Origin: Flavobacterium sp. UBA7663
Lineage (GTDB): Bacteria; Bacteroidota; Bacteroidia; Flavobacteriales; Flavobacteriaceae
Assembly (NCBI RefSeq): GCF_002483315.1
Contig: NZ_DLHR01000019.1
Coordinates: 1 to 64,000, forward strand
DNA length: 64,000 bases
Direction of reading: 5' to 3'
The notes under the pieces are model-generated. The model was not told where the DNA came from and searched no databases. It worked only from the letters and a program-made list of their open reading frames with translations. A program made the position numbers and the translations under genes. Shown here one piece after another: positions 51,733-61,505 of the stretch; positions within the stretch are counted from its first letter, which is position 1; every line of letters begins with the position of its first letter.

Positions 51733-53259
51733 ATGCCAAATTTAATTAACAAAGTAGAATTACGAAATCTTCAAATTGAAGATTACAAAGAATTAAAAAA
51801 ATCCATGATTGAATCGTATCCTGAAATGGTAAATTCATATTGGAAAGAAAATCATATCGAAAAATTATTAGCTTTATTTCCTGAAGGTCAACTTGTAATT
51901 GTAGCTGACGGAGTTGTGGTTGGTTCAGCATTATCCATTTTGGTTACCGAAGATTTTGCATTTAAAACCAAAAACTACAAAACCATTACAGGAAATTATA
52001 CGTTTTCAACTCACAATCCTAAAGGAGAAGTTTTATACGGAATTGACGTTTTTATCAATCCAAAATATAGAGGATTGCGATTGGGAAGAAGATTATACGA
52101 TTCGCGGAAAGAATTGTGCGAACAATTAAACTTAAAATCCATCATTTTTGCAGGAAGAATTCCTAGTTATGGAAAATATGCATCCGAAATTAATCCAAAA
52201 CAATACATTCATAAAGTAAAGCGTAAAGAAATTTATGATCCTGTTTTATCGTTTCAATTGAGTAATGATTTTCACGAAGTTCGTGTGCTAAAAAATTATT
52301 TGGAAGGCGACATAGAATCGCAAGAGTATGCGGTTTTATTAGAATGGAATAACGTTTATTATGAAGACAATCCTAGATTAATTAATACTGAAAAAAGTAT
52401 TGTTCGATTGGGATTAATTCAGTGGCAAATGCGTTCCTTAGGAAATTTAGAAGCTCTTTTTGAACAAACCGAATTTTTTGTAGATACCGTTTCTGGATAC
52501 GGAAGCGACTTTGCATTGTTTCCAGAACTATTTATTGCGCCTTTAATGGCCGATTACAATCACCTTTCGGAAGCAGAAGCCATCAAAGAATTGGCAAAAT
52601 ATACCGATGCTATTCGAAAGAAGATGCAAGAATTTGCTATTTCTTACAACATCAATATCATTACTGGAAGTATGCCGTATTTAGAGGACGGACACGTGTA
52701 TAACGTAGGTTTTTTATGCCGAAGAGATGGAACACAAGAAATGTATCGTAAAATTCACATCACGCCTAACGAAATTTTCTATTGGGGAATTACAGGTGGC
52801 GATACCATTCAAACTTTTGACACCGATTGTGGTAAAATTGGAATTGTAATTTGTTATGATGTAGAATTTCCAGAAATTTCTCGTTTAATGGCAGACGAAG
52901 GTATGAATATTTTGTTTGTTCCCTTTTTAACCGATACTCAAAATGGCTATACACGCGTAAAACATTGTGCACAAGCACGTGCTATTGAAAACGAATGTTA
53001 TGTTGCTATTGCGGGTTGTGTTGGAAATTTACCAAAAGTAAACAACATGGACATTCAATATGCGCAATCGGCTGTTTTTACACCATCTGATTTTGCATTT
53101 CCAAGTAACGGAATTAAAGCTGAAACCACAGCAAACACCGAAATGACGCTAATTGTAGACGTTGACATTAATTTATTAAAAGAATTGCACGAACATGGTA
53201 GCGTTAGAACCATGAAAGATCGTAGACATGATTTGTATCAACTTAAAAAAATAAAATAG
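51733..53259 (+). CDS. Bifunctional GNAT acetyltransferase / carbon-nitrogen hydrolase
   Basis: Fusion of about 508 residues. The N-terminal GNAT domain (about 10-165) has the acetyl-CoA loop NPKYRGLRLGRRLYDSR. The C-terminal nitrilase domain (about 220-500) has the full Glu-Lys-Cys triad: Glu265 in FPELF, Lys340 in YRKIH and Cys374 in VICYDVEFPE. Such fusions are common in Bacteroidota; the joint reaction is unknown but an amide hydrolysis and an acetylation are implied. The start at 51733 follows from the promoter at 51684-51715; a start at 51691 would add 14 residues. First gene of a five-gene operon. Confidence 0.9.
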   Translation: MPNLINKVELRNLQIEDYKELKKSMIESYPEMVNSYWKENHIEKLLALFPEGQLVIVADGVVVGSALSILVTEDFAFKTKNYKTITGNYTFSTHNPKGEVLYGIDVFINPKYRGLRLGRRLYDSRKELCEQLNLKSIIFAGRIPSYGKYASEINPKQYIHKVKRKEIYDPVLSFQLSNDFHEVRVLKNYLEGDIESQEYAVLLEWNNVYYEDNPRLINTEKSIVRLGLIQWQMRSLGNLEALFEQTEFFVDTVSGYGSDFALFPELFIAPLMADYNHLSEAEAIKELAKYTDAIRKKMQEFAISYNINIITGSMPYLEDGHVYNVGFLCRRDGTQEMYRKIHITPNEIFYWGITGGDTIQTFDTDCGKIGIVICYDVEFPEISRLMADEGMNILFVPFLTDTQNGYTRVKHCAQARAIENECYVAIAGCVGNLPKVNNMDIQYAQSAVFTPSDFAFPSNGIKAETTANTEMTLIVDVDINLLKELHEHGSVRTMKDRRHDLYQLKKIK

Positions 53260-53745
53260 ATGAAAACCTTTCTTTTTTTACTGCTTTTTGTTTTAGGAAA
53301 TACTTTTAGTAACGCACAAAACACTCTGAATTATAACGATGAAAAAGGTTCGCCAAAAGCCACCTTAAAAGATGTAAAATGGATTGTCGGGAATTGGACA
53401 GGCGAAGCATTAGGTGGCATTTGTCAAGAAACTTGGAGTGAACCCATTGGAAATTCGATGATGTTTAATTTCAAATTAGTCGTAGACGGAAAAGTTGTTT
53501 TTTATGAATTGGGACACATTATTGAAAAAGACAAAACCCTTTTATTACAACTCAAACACTTTGATGGCGAATTGAAAGGCTGGGAAAAACCTGAAGTCAG
53601 TGAAAACTTTGAATTGGTAAAAGTCACCCAGACACATGTGTATTTCGACAAATTTACGTTTGAGAAAATTTCGGATAAAGAAATCAATCTTTACGTGGTT
53701 TTTGAAGATAGTGGAAAGGAAATGAAGTTTAATTTCAAGAAGTAA
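53260..53745 (+). CDS. DUF6265 exported protein
   Basis: Protein of 161 residues with a signal peptide (about 1-19, SNAQ) and a lipocalin-like beta domain opening with VKWIVGNWTGEALGG, typical of DUF6265. It could bind a small hydrophobic ligand, by fold only. It starts on the base after the preceding stop, so the two are translated together. Confidence 0.85.
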   Translation: MKTFLFLLLFVLGNTFSNAQNTLNYNDEKGSPKATLKDVKWIVGNWTGEALGGICQETWSEPIGNSMMFNFKLVVDGKVVFYELGHIIEKDKTLLLQLKHFDGELKGWEKPEVSENFELVKVTQTHVYFDKFTFEKISDKEINLYVVFEDSGKEMKFNFKK

Positions 53746-53748
53746 ACC

Positions 53749-54099
53749 ATGAGTAAAACCTGCTTAGAATGTGGCGATAAAATCATTGGTCGCGAAGACA
53801 AAAAGTTTTGTTCGGATGGCTGCCGCAATGCATACAACAACAAAATGAACAAAGATCAGAACAATCTGATGCGCAACATTAACAACAAATTGCGTAAAAA
53901 TTACCGCATTTTATGTGAACTCAACCCAGAAGACAAAGGAAAAACTACAAAAACCAAATTACTAAGTAAAGGTTTCGATTTTGAGTTTTTTACAAGCATG
54001 TTACAAACCAAAACGGGCAACACCTATTTCTTTTTATACGATCAAGGCTATCGTGCTTTGGAAGATGATTTTTATATGTTGGTGAAGAAAGATAGTTAA
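53749..54099 (+). CDS. Zinc-ribbon protein (DUF2116-like)
   Basis: Protein of 116 residues with an N-terminal zinc ribbon: CLECGDK and, 12 residues on, CSDGC. The rest is a basic helical segment and a beta-rich C-terminal end (about 65-115). It looks like a small nucleic-acid-binding or adaptor protein, but no function is known. Four bases separate it from the DUF6265 gene. Confidence 0.85.
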   Translation: MSKTCLECGDKIIGREDKKFCSDGCRNAYNNKMNKDQNNLMRNINNKLRKNYRILCELNPEDKGKTTKTKLLSKGFDFEFFTSMLQTKTGNTYFFLYDQGYRALEDDFYMLVKKDS

Positions 54100-54107
54100 G
54101 AAAATAG

Positions 54108-54953
54108 ATGAAAGAAGAAAGAAAAAAGATTGCCATACTCGGCTGCGGTTGGCTCGGATTACCGTTAGCCAAATCATTGCATTCAAAAGGTTACGAAGTA
54201 AAAGGTTCTACGACTTCGGAAAGTAAATTAGACGTGTTGAAAAATGCTGGAATTTTGCCTTTCCAAATTCAGTTGGAGGAACATCAAATCATTGGAACAA
54301 TTGAAGATTTTCTGAAAGAAACCAATGTTTTAGCGATTGATATTCCACCAGGATTGAGAAGAGAGTTCTCGACTTCGCTCGAAATGACATTCGTAAATAA
54401 AGTAAAAACGTTGATTCCGTTTATTGAAAAATCAGGTATTCAGAAAGTTGTTTTTGTGAGTTCGACTTCAGTTTATGGTGATGGTTTCCCAATTGTTGAA
54501 ATTACAGAAGAAACCCAACCAAATCCAGATACCGAAAGTGGGAAACAATTAGTCATTGCCGAAACACTTTTACAATCGAACTCATATTTCAAAACTACCG
54601 TAATTCGTTTTGGTGGTTTACTTGGCGATGATCGTCATCCTGTGAAATTTTTAGCTGGAAGAATGAATGTGGAAAATCCGAATGCTCCAGTGAATATGAT
54701 TCAAAGGGAAGATTGTATTGGAATTATTGAAGAGATACTGAAACAAGTTCAGCATGACAATTGGGAATGGAATCAAACCTTCAATGCTGTCGCACCTCAG
54801 CATCCAACACGTAAAGCATATTATCACAAAAAAGCTGAAATTTTGAATTTACCATTACCTACCTTTGCGGAAGATTCGGAATCGAAAGGTAAAATTATTT
54901 CTAGTAAAAAAGTGGAAACGATTTTAGGCTATTCGTTCCAAAAAGAAATTTAG
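54108..54953 (+). CDS. NAD(P)-dependent sugar/steroid epimerase-like protein (SDR, YeeZ-like)
   Basis: Extended SDR-type protein of 281 residues. The dinucleotide motif is IAILGCGWLGLPLAKSL (GxGxxG variant) at about 8-24, and STSVYGDG holds the substrate-region Ser/Tyr near 125. The catalytic YxxxK is not evident, which fits the YeeZ-type subgroup. Substrate unknown. Part of the same operon. Confidence 0.85.
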   Translation: MKEERKKIAILGCGWLGLPLAKSLHSKGYEVKGSTTSESKLDVLKNAGILPFQIQLEEHQIIGTIEDFLKETNVLAIDIPPGLRREFSTSLEMTFVNKVKTLIPFIEKSGIQKVVFVSSTSVYGDGFPIVEITEETQPNPDTESGKQLVIAETLLQSNSYFKTTVIRFGGLLGDDRHPVKFLAGRMNVENPNAPVNMIQREDCIGIIEEILKQVQHDNWEWNQTFNAVAPQHPTRKAYYHKKAEILNLPLPTFAEDSESKGKIISSKKVETILGYSFQKEI

Positions 54954-54955
54954 TA

Positions 54956-55879
54956 ATGGCTTATTTTAGCGTATTTCACAATTACATCCAACAAAAGAAA
55001 AATGCAATTGGTTTACCCATTTTAGCATTAATTTGGATTAGCTTTTTCTGGGGAACCACTTGGATTGCTTCCAAAGAAGGTGTCAAACACATGCCTCCGA
55101 TGCAATTGGTTGCGCTGCGTCAACTTTTTGGTGGATTGTTGTACTTGCTTTATTTCTTAATCAAAAAACATCCTTGGCCAAACAAACGTCAATGGCGCAC
55201 AATTTTAGTTTTGAGTGTTTTGAATTTCATGTTGAGTAACGGTTTAAGTACTTGGGGTGTGAAATACATTTCAAGTGGTTTAGGTGCGATTATTGGTTCG
55301 ATATTCCCGCTTTGGATTGTCATCATCAGTTTGTTTCGCGGACAAAAAACGTCTTGGAAAGCTGTTGTAGGTTTAATTGTCGCTTTTGGTGGCATTTGTG
55401 TGATTTTTTACGATTACCTCAACGATTTCTTACGACCTGAATTCCGTTTTGGGATTTTACTTTCGGTAATTGCTACGTTTACTTGGGCGTTGTCTTCGAT
55501 TTATATCAAAGAAAATAAAACGAATTTCAATCCGTATTTTAGTTTGGGATTACAAATGTTGATATCCAGTATTGTGATTTCGAGCGTTATTGGATTTAAT
55601 GGCACTTCGGTTCCATTGAGTGAAATTCCAGCAATTTCTTGGTGGTCTATTGGATATTTAGTCGTTTTTGGTTCGGTGTTGACGTTTATTGCGTTTATTT
55701 ATGCCTTGGAAAATCTACCAACTGAAATCAGTAGTTTGTATGCTTACATCAATCCGATGGTAGCGTTGTTTTTTGGTTATTTATTGTTTAATGAACCTTT
55801 AACCACAGCGATTATCATTGGCGGAACGATAACTATTATTGGACTTTATTTAGTGAATCGAGCAATTAAGAAGAAATAA
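54956..55879 (+). CDS. EamA-family (DMT) transporter
   Basis: Inner-membrane permease of 307 residues with ten predicted helices in two EamA repeats (about 20-150 and 165-300). WISFFWGTTWIASKEG near the start and the helix ending FGYLLFNEPLTTA near 275 are hallmarks. It likely exports amino acids or metabolites. It starts 2 bases after the SDR stop and is the last gene of the operon. Confidence 0.93.
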   Translation: MAYFSVFHNYIQQKKNAIGLPILALIWISFFWGTTWIASKEGVKHMPPMQLVALRQLFGGLLYLLYFLIKKHPWPNKRQWRTILVLSVLNFMLSNGLSTWGVKYISSGLGAIIGSIFPLWIVIISLFRGQKTSWKAVVGLIVAFGGICVIFYDYLNDFLRPEFRFGILLSVIATFTWALSSIYIKENKTNFNPYFSLGLQMLISSIVISSVIGFNGTSVPLSEIPAISWWSIGYLVVFGSVLTFIAFIYALENLPTEISSLYAYINPMVALFFGYLLFNEPLTTAIIIGGTITIIGLYLVNRAIKKK

Positions 55880-55880
55880 A

Positions 55881-55906
55881 AAATCCCACCTAAAAAGATG
55901 GGATTT
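55881..55906. terminator. Bidirectional terminator between eamA-family and M13 genes
   Basis: AAATCCCA at 55881-55888 pairs with TGGGATTT at 55899-55906 over a 10-base loop. A T-rich tract follows on the plus strand; on the minus strand the stem is followed by TTTATTTC. It separates two convergent operons. Confidence 0.75.
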
Positions 55907-55927
55907 GATTTTATTTTTTGAATTTGA

Positions 55928-57997
55928 TTACCAAATTTTCACGCGTTTCTCAAAAGGTAAATACATACCGTTGTGTGGTAAAATATTGAACGCTTTGTAG
56001 AACGCCTCCACATTTTGTAACGGCACATAAGCACGATACATTCCTGGTGAATGTGGGTCAGTTTTTACTTGATTTTTAATCGCTTCGTCACGCATTTTAC
56101 TTCTCCAAATGGTTGCCCAAGAAATAAAGAAACGTTGTTCAGGTGTAAATCCGTCGATTAAACCTGGGTTTCCATTTGCTTTCAAATAGATTTGTAATCC
56201 GTCGTAAGCAGCGTTAACTCCACCTAAATCTCCGATGTTTTCTCCTAAAGTGAATTTTCCGTCAACAAAAATTCCAGGTAATGGTTCTAATGCTGAATAT
56301 TGATCTGCTAAAGCACTCCCTAAAGTCGTAAATTGTTTCAAATCTTCATCACTCCACCAGTTTACTAAGTTTCCATCCGCATTATATCTTGAACCTGAAT
56401 CGTCAAATCCATGTGAAATTTCGTGACCAATTACAGCTCCAATTCCACCATAATTTACTGCTTCATCCGCTTTATAATCATAGAAAGGTGGTTGTAAAAT
56501 AGCCGCTGGGAATACAATTTCATTGTTGGTTGGACTGAAATATGCATTTACTGTTTGTGGCGACATTCCCCATTCTTCTTTGTCAACTGGTTTGCCTAAT
56601 TTTTCAATGTTTTTCTTGTGACTCCATTTTGCGTACATTCTTGAATTATCAAAATAGGTTCCGCCTTGTTCTGGAGATTTTACTTCAAGAGCTGAATAAT
56701 CTTTCCATTTATCAGGATATCCGATTTTTACTCGGAATTTATTCAATTTGATTTTCGCATTTTCCTTAGTAGCTTTTGTCATCCAAGGCAAATTGTTGAT
56801 TCGGTTATCAAAAGCCAACATTACATTTGCAATCATTGCTTGCGCTTTTGCTTTTGCTTCTGGTGGGAATTTTTTAGCTACGTACAATTTTCCTAAAGCT
56901 TCACCTAATCTTCCGTTAACTGTTGCTAAAGCTCTTTCTTCAGCTGGACGTTGTTTTACTGCACCAGTTAAGGTTTTTCCGTAGAAATCAAAATTAGCAT
57001 TTTCGATTTCAGTTGAAAGTAATCCTGAAGAACCTCTTAAAGCAGTCCAACGCATATACGCTTTCCAATCTTCAACTTGGTTGTCTTTTAAGATAGTTTC
57101 AACTGTTTGTAAATATTTTGGTTGCGAAACTACTAACGAATCTACTTTTCCAATTCCCACAGATTGAAAATAAGCATCCCATTTTACGGTTGGTGCTAAT
57201 TTTTGCAAATCAGCAAAACTCATTGGATTGTATGTTTTTCTTCTATCTCTACGCTCTACTCTATCTAAAGTTGCGGTTGACATTTTAGTTTCTAAAGCTA
57301 AAATTTTCTTTGCGTTCGCATTAGCTGTAGCTTCAGATTCACCTAAATATTGCAACATTCTAGTAACGTGAGCCACGTATTTTTCGCGTTTTTCTTTGTT
57401 GTCTGGTGCATCGGAAACGTAGTAATCTCTATCAGGCAAACCAAGGCTTCCTGTTCCTACATAGATTACGTTTTTGTTGCTGTTTTTAGCATCGGCACCA
57501 ATGTAGCTTCCGAAGAAACCTAATCCCATTTCTGGCTCCATTTCGGCTAATAAAGCTACTAATTGGTCTGCGTTTTGAACGCTATTAATTCTAGCTAAAT
57601 AAGGTTTTAACGGATCAATTCCTGCTTTATTTCTGCTTACAGTATCTAAAACAGTTTTGTATAAATTAATAGCTTTTGCTTGATCTGAATTTGGGTCGAT
57701 GGTTTTGTCTTTGATGGCATCTTTCAAAATTGCCATTACATCGTCATCGGTGTTTTTGCGAAGCTCGTCAAAACTTCCCCAACGTGTTCTATCGGCTGGA
57801 ATTTCAGTTTTATCTAACCAAGTTCCGTTTACATAACGATTGAAATCATCGGCTGGATTAGTAGATTTATCCATATAACCTACGTTGATTCCTACTGCCT
57901 CTTTTTTTTCTGCTACTTCTTGTGAAGATTTACACGACGATAGTACAACTGATAAAAAAAGAAAACTTAGACTTCCTTTTAAGATGAATTTATTCAT
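55928..57997 (-). CDS. M13-family metallopeptidase lipoprotein (PepO/neprilysin-like)
   Basis: Zinc peptidase of 689 residues with a lipoprotein signal (Cys22 in LSSC) and a neprilysin fold. Substrate-binding NAYFSPTNNEIVFPAAIL, zinc site HEISH in GHEISHGFDDSG near residue 532 and the third ligand in GENIGDLGG are all present. It likely degrades peptides at the periplasmic or surface side. It starts three bases before the T9SS Asp-box gene's stop, so the pair shares one transcript. Confidence 0.95.
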   Translation of the reverse strand: MNKFILKGSLSFLFLSVVLSSCKSSQEVAEKKEAVGINVGYMDKSTNPADDFNRYVNGTWLDKTEIPADRTRWGSFDELRKNTDDDVMAILKDAIKDKTIDPNSDQAKAINLYKTVLDTVSRNKAGIDPLKPYLARINSVQNADQLVALLAEMEPEMGLGFFGSYIGADAKNSNKNVIYVGTGSLGLPDRDYYVSDAPDNKEKREKYVAHVTRMLQYLGESEATANANAKKILALETKMSTATLDRVERRDRRKTYNPMSFADLQKLAPTVKWDAYFQSVGIGKVDSLVVSQPKYLQTVETILKDNQVEDWKAYMRWTALRGSSGLLSTEIENANFDFYGKTLTGAVKQRPAEERALATVNGRLGEALGKLYVAKKFPPEAKAKAQAMIANVMLAFDNRINNLPWMTKATKENAKIKLNKFRVKIGYPDKWKDYSALEVKSPEQGGTYFDNSRMYAKWSHKKNIEKLGKPVDKEEWGMSPQTVNAYFSPTNNEIVFPAAILQPPFYDYKADEAVNYGGIGAVIGHEISHGFDDSGSRYNADGNLVNWWSDEDLKQFTTLGSALADQYSALEPLPGIFVDGKFTLGENIGDLGGVNAAYDGLQIYLKANGNPGLIDGFTPEQRFFISWATIWRSKMRDEAIKNQVKTDPHSPGMYRAYVPLQNVEAFYKAFNILPHNGMYLPFEKRVKIW

Positions 57998-58000
57998 AAT

Positions 58001-61000
58001 TTATTCTTTAATAATTCGTTTAACTGTTGATTGGTTCTCTGTAGAAATTTTTACAAAATAAATTCCTTGAGCAACTGAAGATAAATTTACTTGTATTTCT
58101 GAATTTGAAACTTCAAAATCTTTTCTAGACCAAACCAATTTACCTGTTACATCATAAACTTCAATTTCAGTAATCTCATTTGTACCTGTTACTACATTGA
58201 AAATCCCATTTGAAGGATTTGGATACAAAACAATGCTTTGCAGTTCAAAACTTTGTCCAGAAAGCGTTCCGTTAATTAAAAAATCATCTATATTAACTCC
58301 TAAATCATTTACAGATTGATCTGAATGGAAAACAATTCTAAAAATAATATTTGTTTCAGCATTCAAGGCATTTAAAGGATAAGTATAAGTTGTTAATGTT
58401 GTATTTAATCCTGTCCATTGAGCTCCAGGACAATTATTACAATCTGTTCCTGTAGTTGTAGGCGTTCTATCACTATTATACCACGTTGGACCCATTTCGC
58501 CCAATACAATCCATGAAGCACCAAAATTTGTTGAATATTCTACATAGACAATATCCCAGTTTGGTTCTATATCATATTTCATAGCAAAACTAATCTGTGG
58601 ATTAATCACATTAGATAAATTATAACATTGAGAAACCAAATACGTTTTTATGTTATCTGGATAATTTCCTGTCAAATTAGTCGTATAAACTGTATTTCCT
58701 GAAGATGTTAAACCACCTGTTCTTATTCCTCTTTGCCATTGTGCGCCACTTGTGCCTTCGTTGTAAACAATAAGCTCATTTGTAGCATTTGTAAATGGAT
58801 TTACAACTCCAACAGTTCCTGCATCATTTATATAAAAAGATGAAGTACCATTGTTATTATCTGAATAAGCATCATTTAAAATTACAGTAGTAACATTTAA
58901 AGTATGTGCTCCTCTTGATAAAACGGTCGATGGTAAATCAATATCTGTAATTGCAGAAGAAGCTAAAGAACCATTCCATACAAAACTTGAAGGCGCTCCA
59001 TCAATAGTGTAGTTAACTGTAATTGTAGTAATGGTATTTAACCCATTATTTTTGACTTCAACTCTAGGAGTAACGGTACTTCCGCAATTAATTTCAGCTG
59101 TTGGATTTTTTATTCTTAAGAATTTAATATCATTACTAGCTAATTGAACAGGAATAGCGGTTTGCCACACTCCTCTTCCATATGTTGCTGCAATTAATTT
59201 TGCATCCTCAACATTTATCTCCAAATCCTCAACAGAAACGTTAGGTAAATTAGCATCGAAAGGTTGCCATGTTGACATACTATCGTCTAAATAGTAAACC
59301 CCAAGACTGGTTCCTACAAATAATGGATTATCTGTATGTCTAGGTTGATGAACAATAATGTTTTTACCAATATTTGGAATACCTGAAGTAATATTACTAA
59401 AACTTACTCCGCCATCTAAGGATTTCAAAACCCTTCCGTTTGAACCACTAGTTGTTAAATATACTATCTCGTTATTTGAATTATTCACTTCAACAGAAGT
59501 AATGGAAGCATGAGCTGTGTAAACTAAAGTGAAACTTATACCTCTGTCAATACTTTTATATAAACCCGTTCCATTTGCAACATACATAATATTATCATCT
59601 GTAGGATCAACTTCAATATAATCAATATTACCTGAACCTGTTGGATCAAAATTTTGTTGTTCCCAAGTATTACCATTTAACTTGTATAAATAATCAAATC
59701 CTGAAAATATTTCACCAATGGAATTTGCTACTAATGGAGTTACCCAGTTCCCATCAATTCCTCCAGGTGAATTTACTGATGAGCTAATCCCATTTCCAGC
59801 AGAATTACTGATGTACAATCCACCTCCATTTTGAATAAAACCATAATATAAATTAGGGTTTGTTGGATCTACTGCGGTATCCATACCATCTGCGCCATAA
59901 TAATTTTTCCATTGACCTCCACTGTAGGCATAACCACCATTATCTTGTAAACCACCAACCATATTACCGCTAGATTGTTTTGAAACCGCAATTTTGTAAT
60001 ATTGACTAATTTGTACCCCTGCCGTTAAATCTGTAAAATTAATTCCGTTGTTTTCAGAAACATAAATTCCACCATCTGTACCTGCAAATAATTTTGTCCC
60101 ATGAAACCCTAAATAATGAATGTCGGCATGGGTATAAGATGGTCCAGACGGATTACTCCAATTATTAATTTTTGTTGCCGAAGTTCCTCCACTGGTAGAT
60201 TTCCAAACATTTAAACACCCAGTATAAATTTCTTCCGCATTTGTTGATGAAACCGCTAATGCCAAATCATACCAAGCCTGAGATGATTCGAAAACATCTG
60301 TTGTAGTATTTCTTGCTGTAAAAGTGGTTCCACCATCAATTGAACGATATATTCCTTGAAAACCACTTCCTGTTGTTGCGCTTAAAATATAAATATAGTT
60401 AGCATTTGCAGGTGTAACATCTAATAATAATCTTCCAGAAGCAGTAGGTAAACCTGAAGTAATCATGGAAAAGGTTGTTCCAGAATCCGTTGAACGGAAA
60501 AATCTATTATTTGATACTGCATAAACTGTATTAGGGTCTCCAGGCTTTAAACGAATATTTCCTTGAGAAAAATTACCCGTTTGCACTTGTGTCCATGACG
60601 TACCAGCATTTGTTGTTTTGTAAATACCATTATTTGTAGCACACCAAAGTATTTGATTGTTAGTAGGATGAATTACAATATCACCCGCTCTAGAAGGATT
60701 AGATCCCCCCATTGTTCCTGTAGAATTCCATGTTATACCACCATCTGTAGATTTATAAACTCCAACAGAATAAGAATCTCCAGCATCTTTATCGCCTGTA
60801 GCAATATAAATTACATTTGAATTTGAATAATCAACAGCAATACCAGAAACTCCAATTTGAGGCAATTCATCTGTTAAAGGTGTCCAAGTAGAACCATTAT
60901 TAGTAGATTTCCAAATTCCTCCAGCAGGCGCACCTAAATAAATCGTATTAGCATTAGATGGATCAACATGTACAATATTTACTCTTCCTTGACCCGAAGA

Positions 61001-61384
61001 CCACGAGCCTGTATTGGTGTGCGTAAATGGTCCCACTGGCTCCCAATTACTTGGCGGAAGTGACATCGTAGTGTTTCTATTCGTTTTCGATTGGTTCTTT
61101 TGGCGCCAAGCGTTCCAAAACTCATCCGAAGACATTATATATCCTTGATTGTTAGTGTAATTTTTCCAATGATATTCCCAACGCATGAAAGGTTTGTAAC
61201 CAGATCCTCTTGCGTTTTTGTCTCTTGTAGACCAATAGGTGTTAAAAGCATTTACCATTTCATTAATGGTTGCTTCACCGTTTTTAGCCGTACTTATGTT
61301 AGTCATCCAAGGGGCGCTGGAATTGAATTGTGAAAATCCTAAAAAGGAACACAATAGACTAACAATCAGGTAATTTTTAATCAT
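58001..61384 (-). CDS. Large secreted Asp-box beta-propeller protein with T9SS sorting domain
   Basis: Protein of 1127 residues: signal peptide (about 1-18), a VPS10/sialidase-like beta-propeller region (about 110-770) with many Asp boxes (STNNGSTW, STDGGITW, TTNAGTSW, STDSGTTF, SIDGGTTF, SLDGGVSF), an Ig-like domain (about 770-860), a carbohydrate-binding-like beta domain (about 890-1045) and a T9SS type A tail (about 1055-1127, LYPNPSNGIF). Probably a surface or secreted binding protein or glycosidase; no catalytic residues are clear. Cotranscribed with the M13 peptidase. Confidence 0.9.
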   Translation of the reverse strand: MIKNYLIVSLLCSFLGFSQFNSSAPWMTNISTAKNGEATINEMVNAFNTYWSTRDKNARGSGYKPFMRWEYHWKNYTNNQGYIMSSDEFWNAWRQKNQSKTNRNTTMSLPPSNWEPVGPFTHTNTGSWSSGQGRVNIVHVDPSNANTIYLGAPAGGIWKSTNNGSTWTPLTDELPQIGVSGIAVDYSNSNVIYIATGDKDAGDSYSVGVYKSTDGGITWNSTGTMGGSNPSRAGDIVIHPTNNQILWCATNNGIYKTTNAGTSWTQVQTGNFSQGNIRLKPGDPNTVYAVSNNRFFRSTDSGTTFSMITSGLPTASGRLLLDVTPANANYIYILSATTGSGFQGIYRSIDGGTTFTARNTTTDVFESSQAWYDLALAVSSTNAEEIYTGCLNVWKSTSGGTSATKINNWSNPSGPSYTHADIHYLGFHGTKLFAGTDGGIYVSENNGINFTDLTAGVQISQYYKIAVSKQSSGNMVGGLQDNGGYAYSGGQWKNYYGADGMDTAVDPTNPNLYYGFIQNGGGLYISNSAGNGISSSVNSPGGIDGNWVTPLVANSIGEIFSGFDYLYKLNGNTWEQQNFDPTGSGNIDYIEVDPTDDNIMYVANGTGLYKSIDRGISFTLVYTAHASITSVEVNNSNNEIVYLTTSGSNGRVLKSLDGGVSFSNITSGIPNIGKNIIVHQPRHTDNPLFVGTSLGVYYLDDSMSTWQPFDANLPNVSVEDLEINVEDAKLIAATYGRGVWQTAIPVQLASNDIKFLRIKNPTAEINCGSTVTPRVEVKNNGLNTITTITVNYTIDGAPSSFVWNGSLASSAITDIDLPSTVLSRGAHTLNVTTVILNDAYSDNNNGTSSFYINDAGTVGVVNPFTNATNELIVYNEGTSGAQWQRGIRTGGLTSSGNTVYTTNLTGNYPDNIKTYLVSQCYNLSNVINPQISFAMKYDIEPNWDIVYVEYSTNFGASWIVLGEMGPTWYNSDRTPTTTGTDCNNCPGAQWTGLNTTLTTYTYPLNALNAETNIIFRIVFHSDQSVNDLGVNIDDFLINGTLSGQSFELQSIVLYPNPSNGIFNVVTGTNEITEIEVYDVTGKLVWSRKDFEVSNSEIQVNLSSVAQGIYFVKISTENQSTVKRIIKE

Positions 61385-61412
61385 TTTTAGTAGTTTTTAT
61401 GGTATAATCTCA

Positions 61413-61445
61413 CAAATATAATAAAGATTTTCAAGCAATTACAAA
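61413..61445 (-). promoter_or_regulatory. Promoter of the Asp-box/M13 transcript
   Basis: On the minus strand TTTG at 61445-61442, about 21 bases, then TATATTTG at 61420-61413, 28 bases before the ATG. Full match to the Bacteroidota consensus. Confidence 0.6.
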
Positions 61446-61486
61446 TTTAACAATTGTGTAATTCATATTAAAAATGAAATAAACAC

Positions 61487-61494
61487 TATTTTTG
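61487..61494 (+). promoter_or_regulatory. Putative -7 box of the SCO1 gene
   Basis: TATTTTTG fits TAnnTTTG but lies only 11 bases before the ATG, giving a near-leaderless message; no TTG at the right distance. Confidence 0.35.
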
Positions 61495-61505
61495 CAAAAA
61501 AAACA

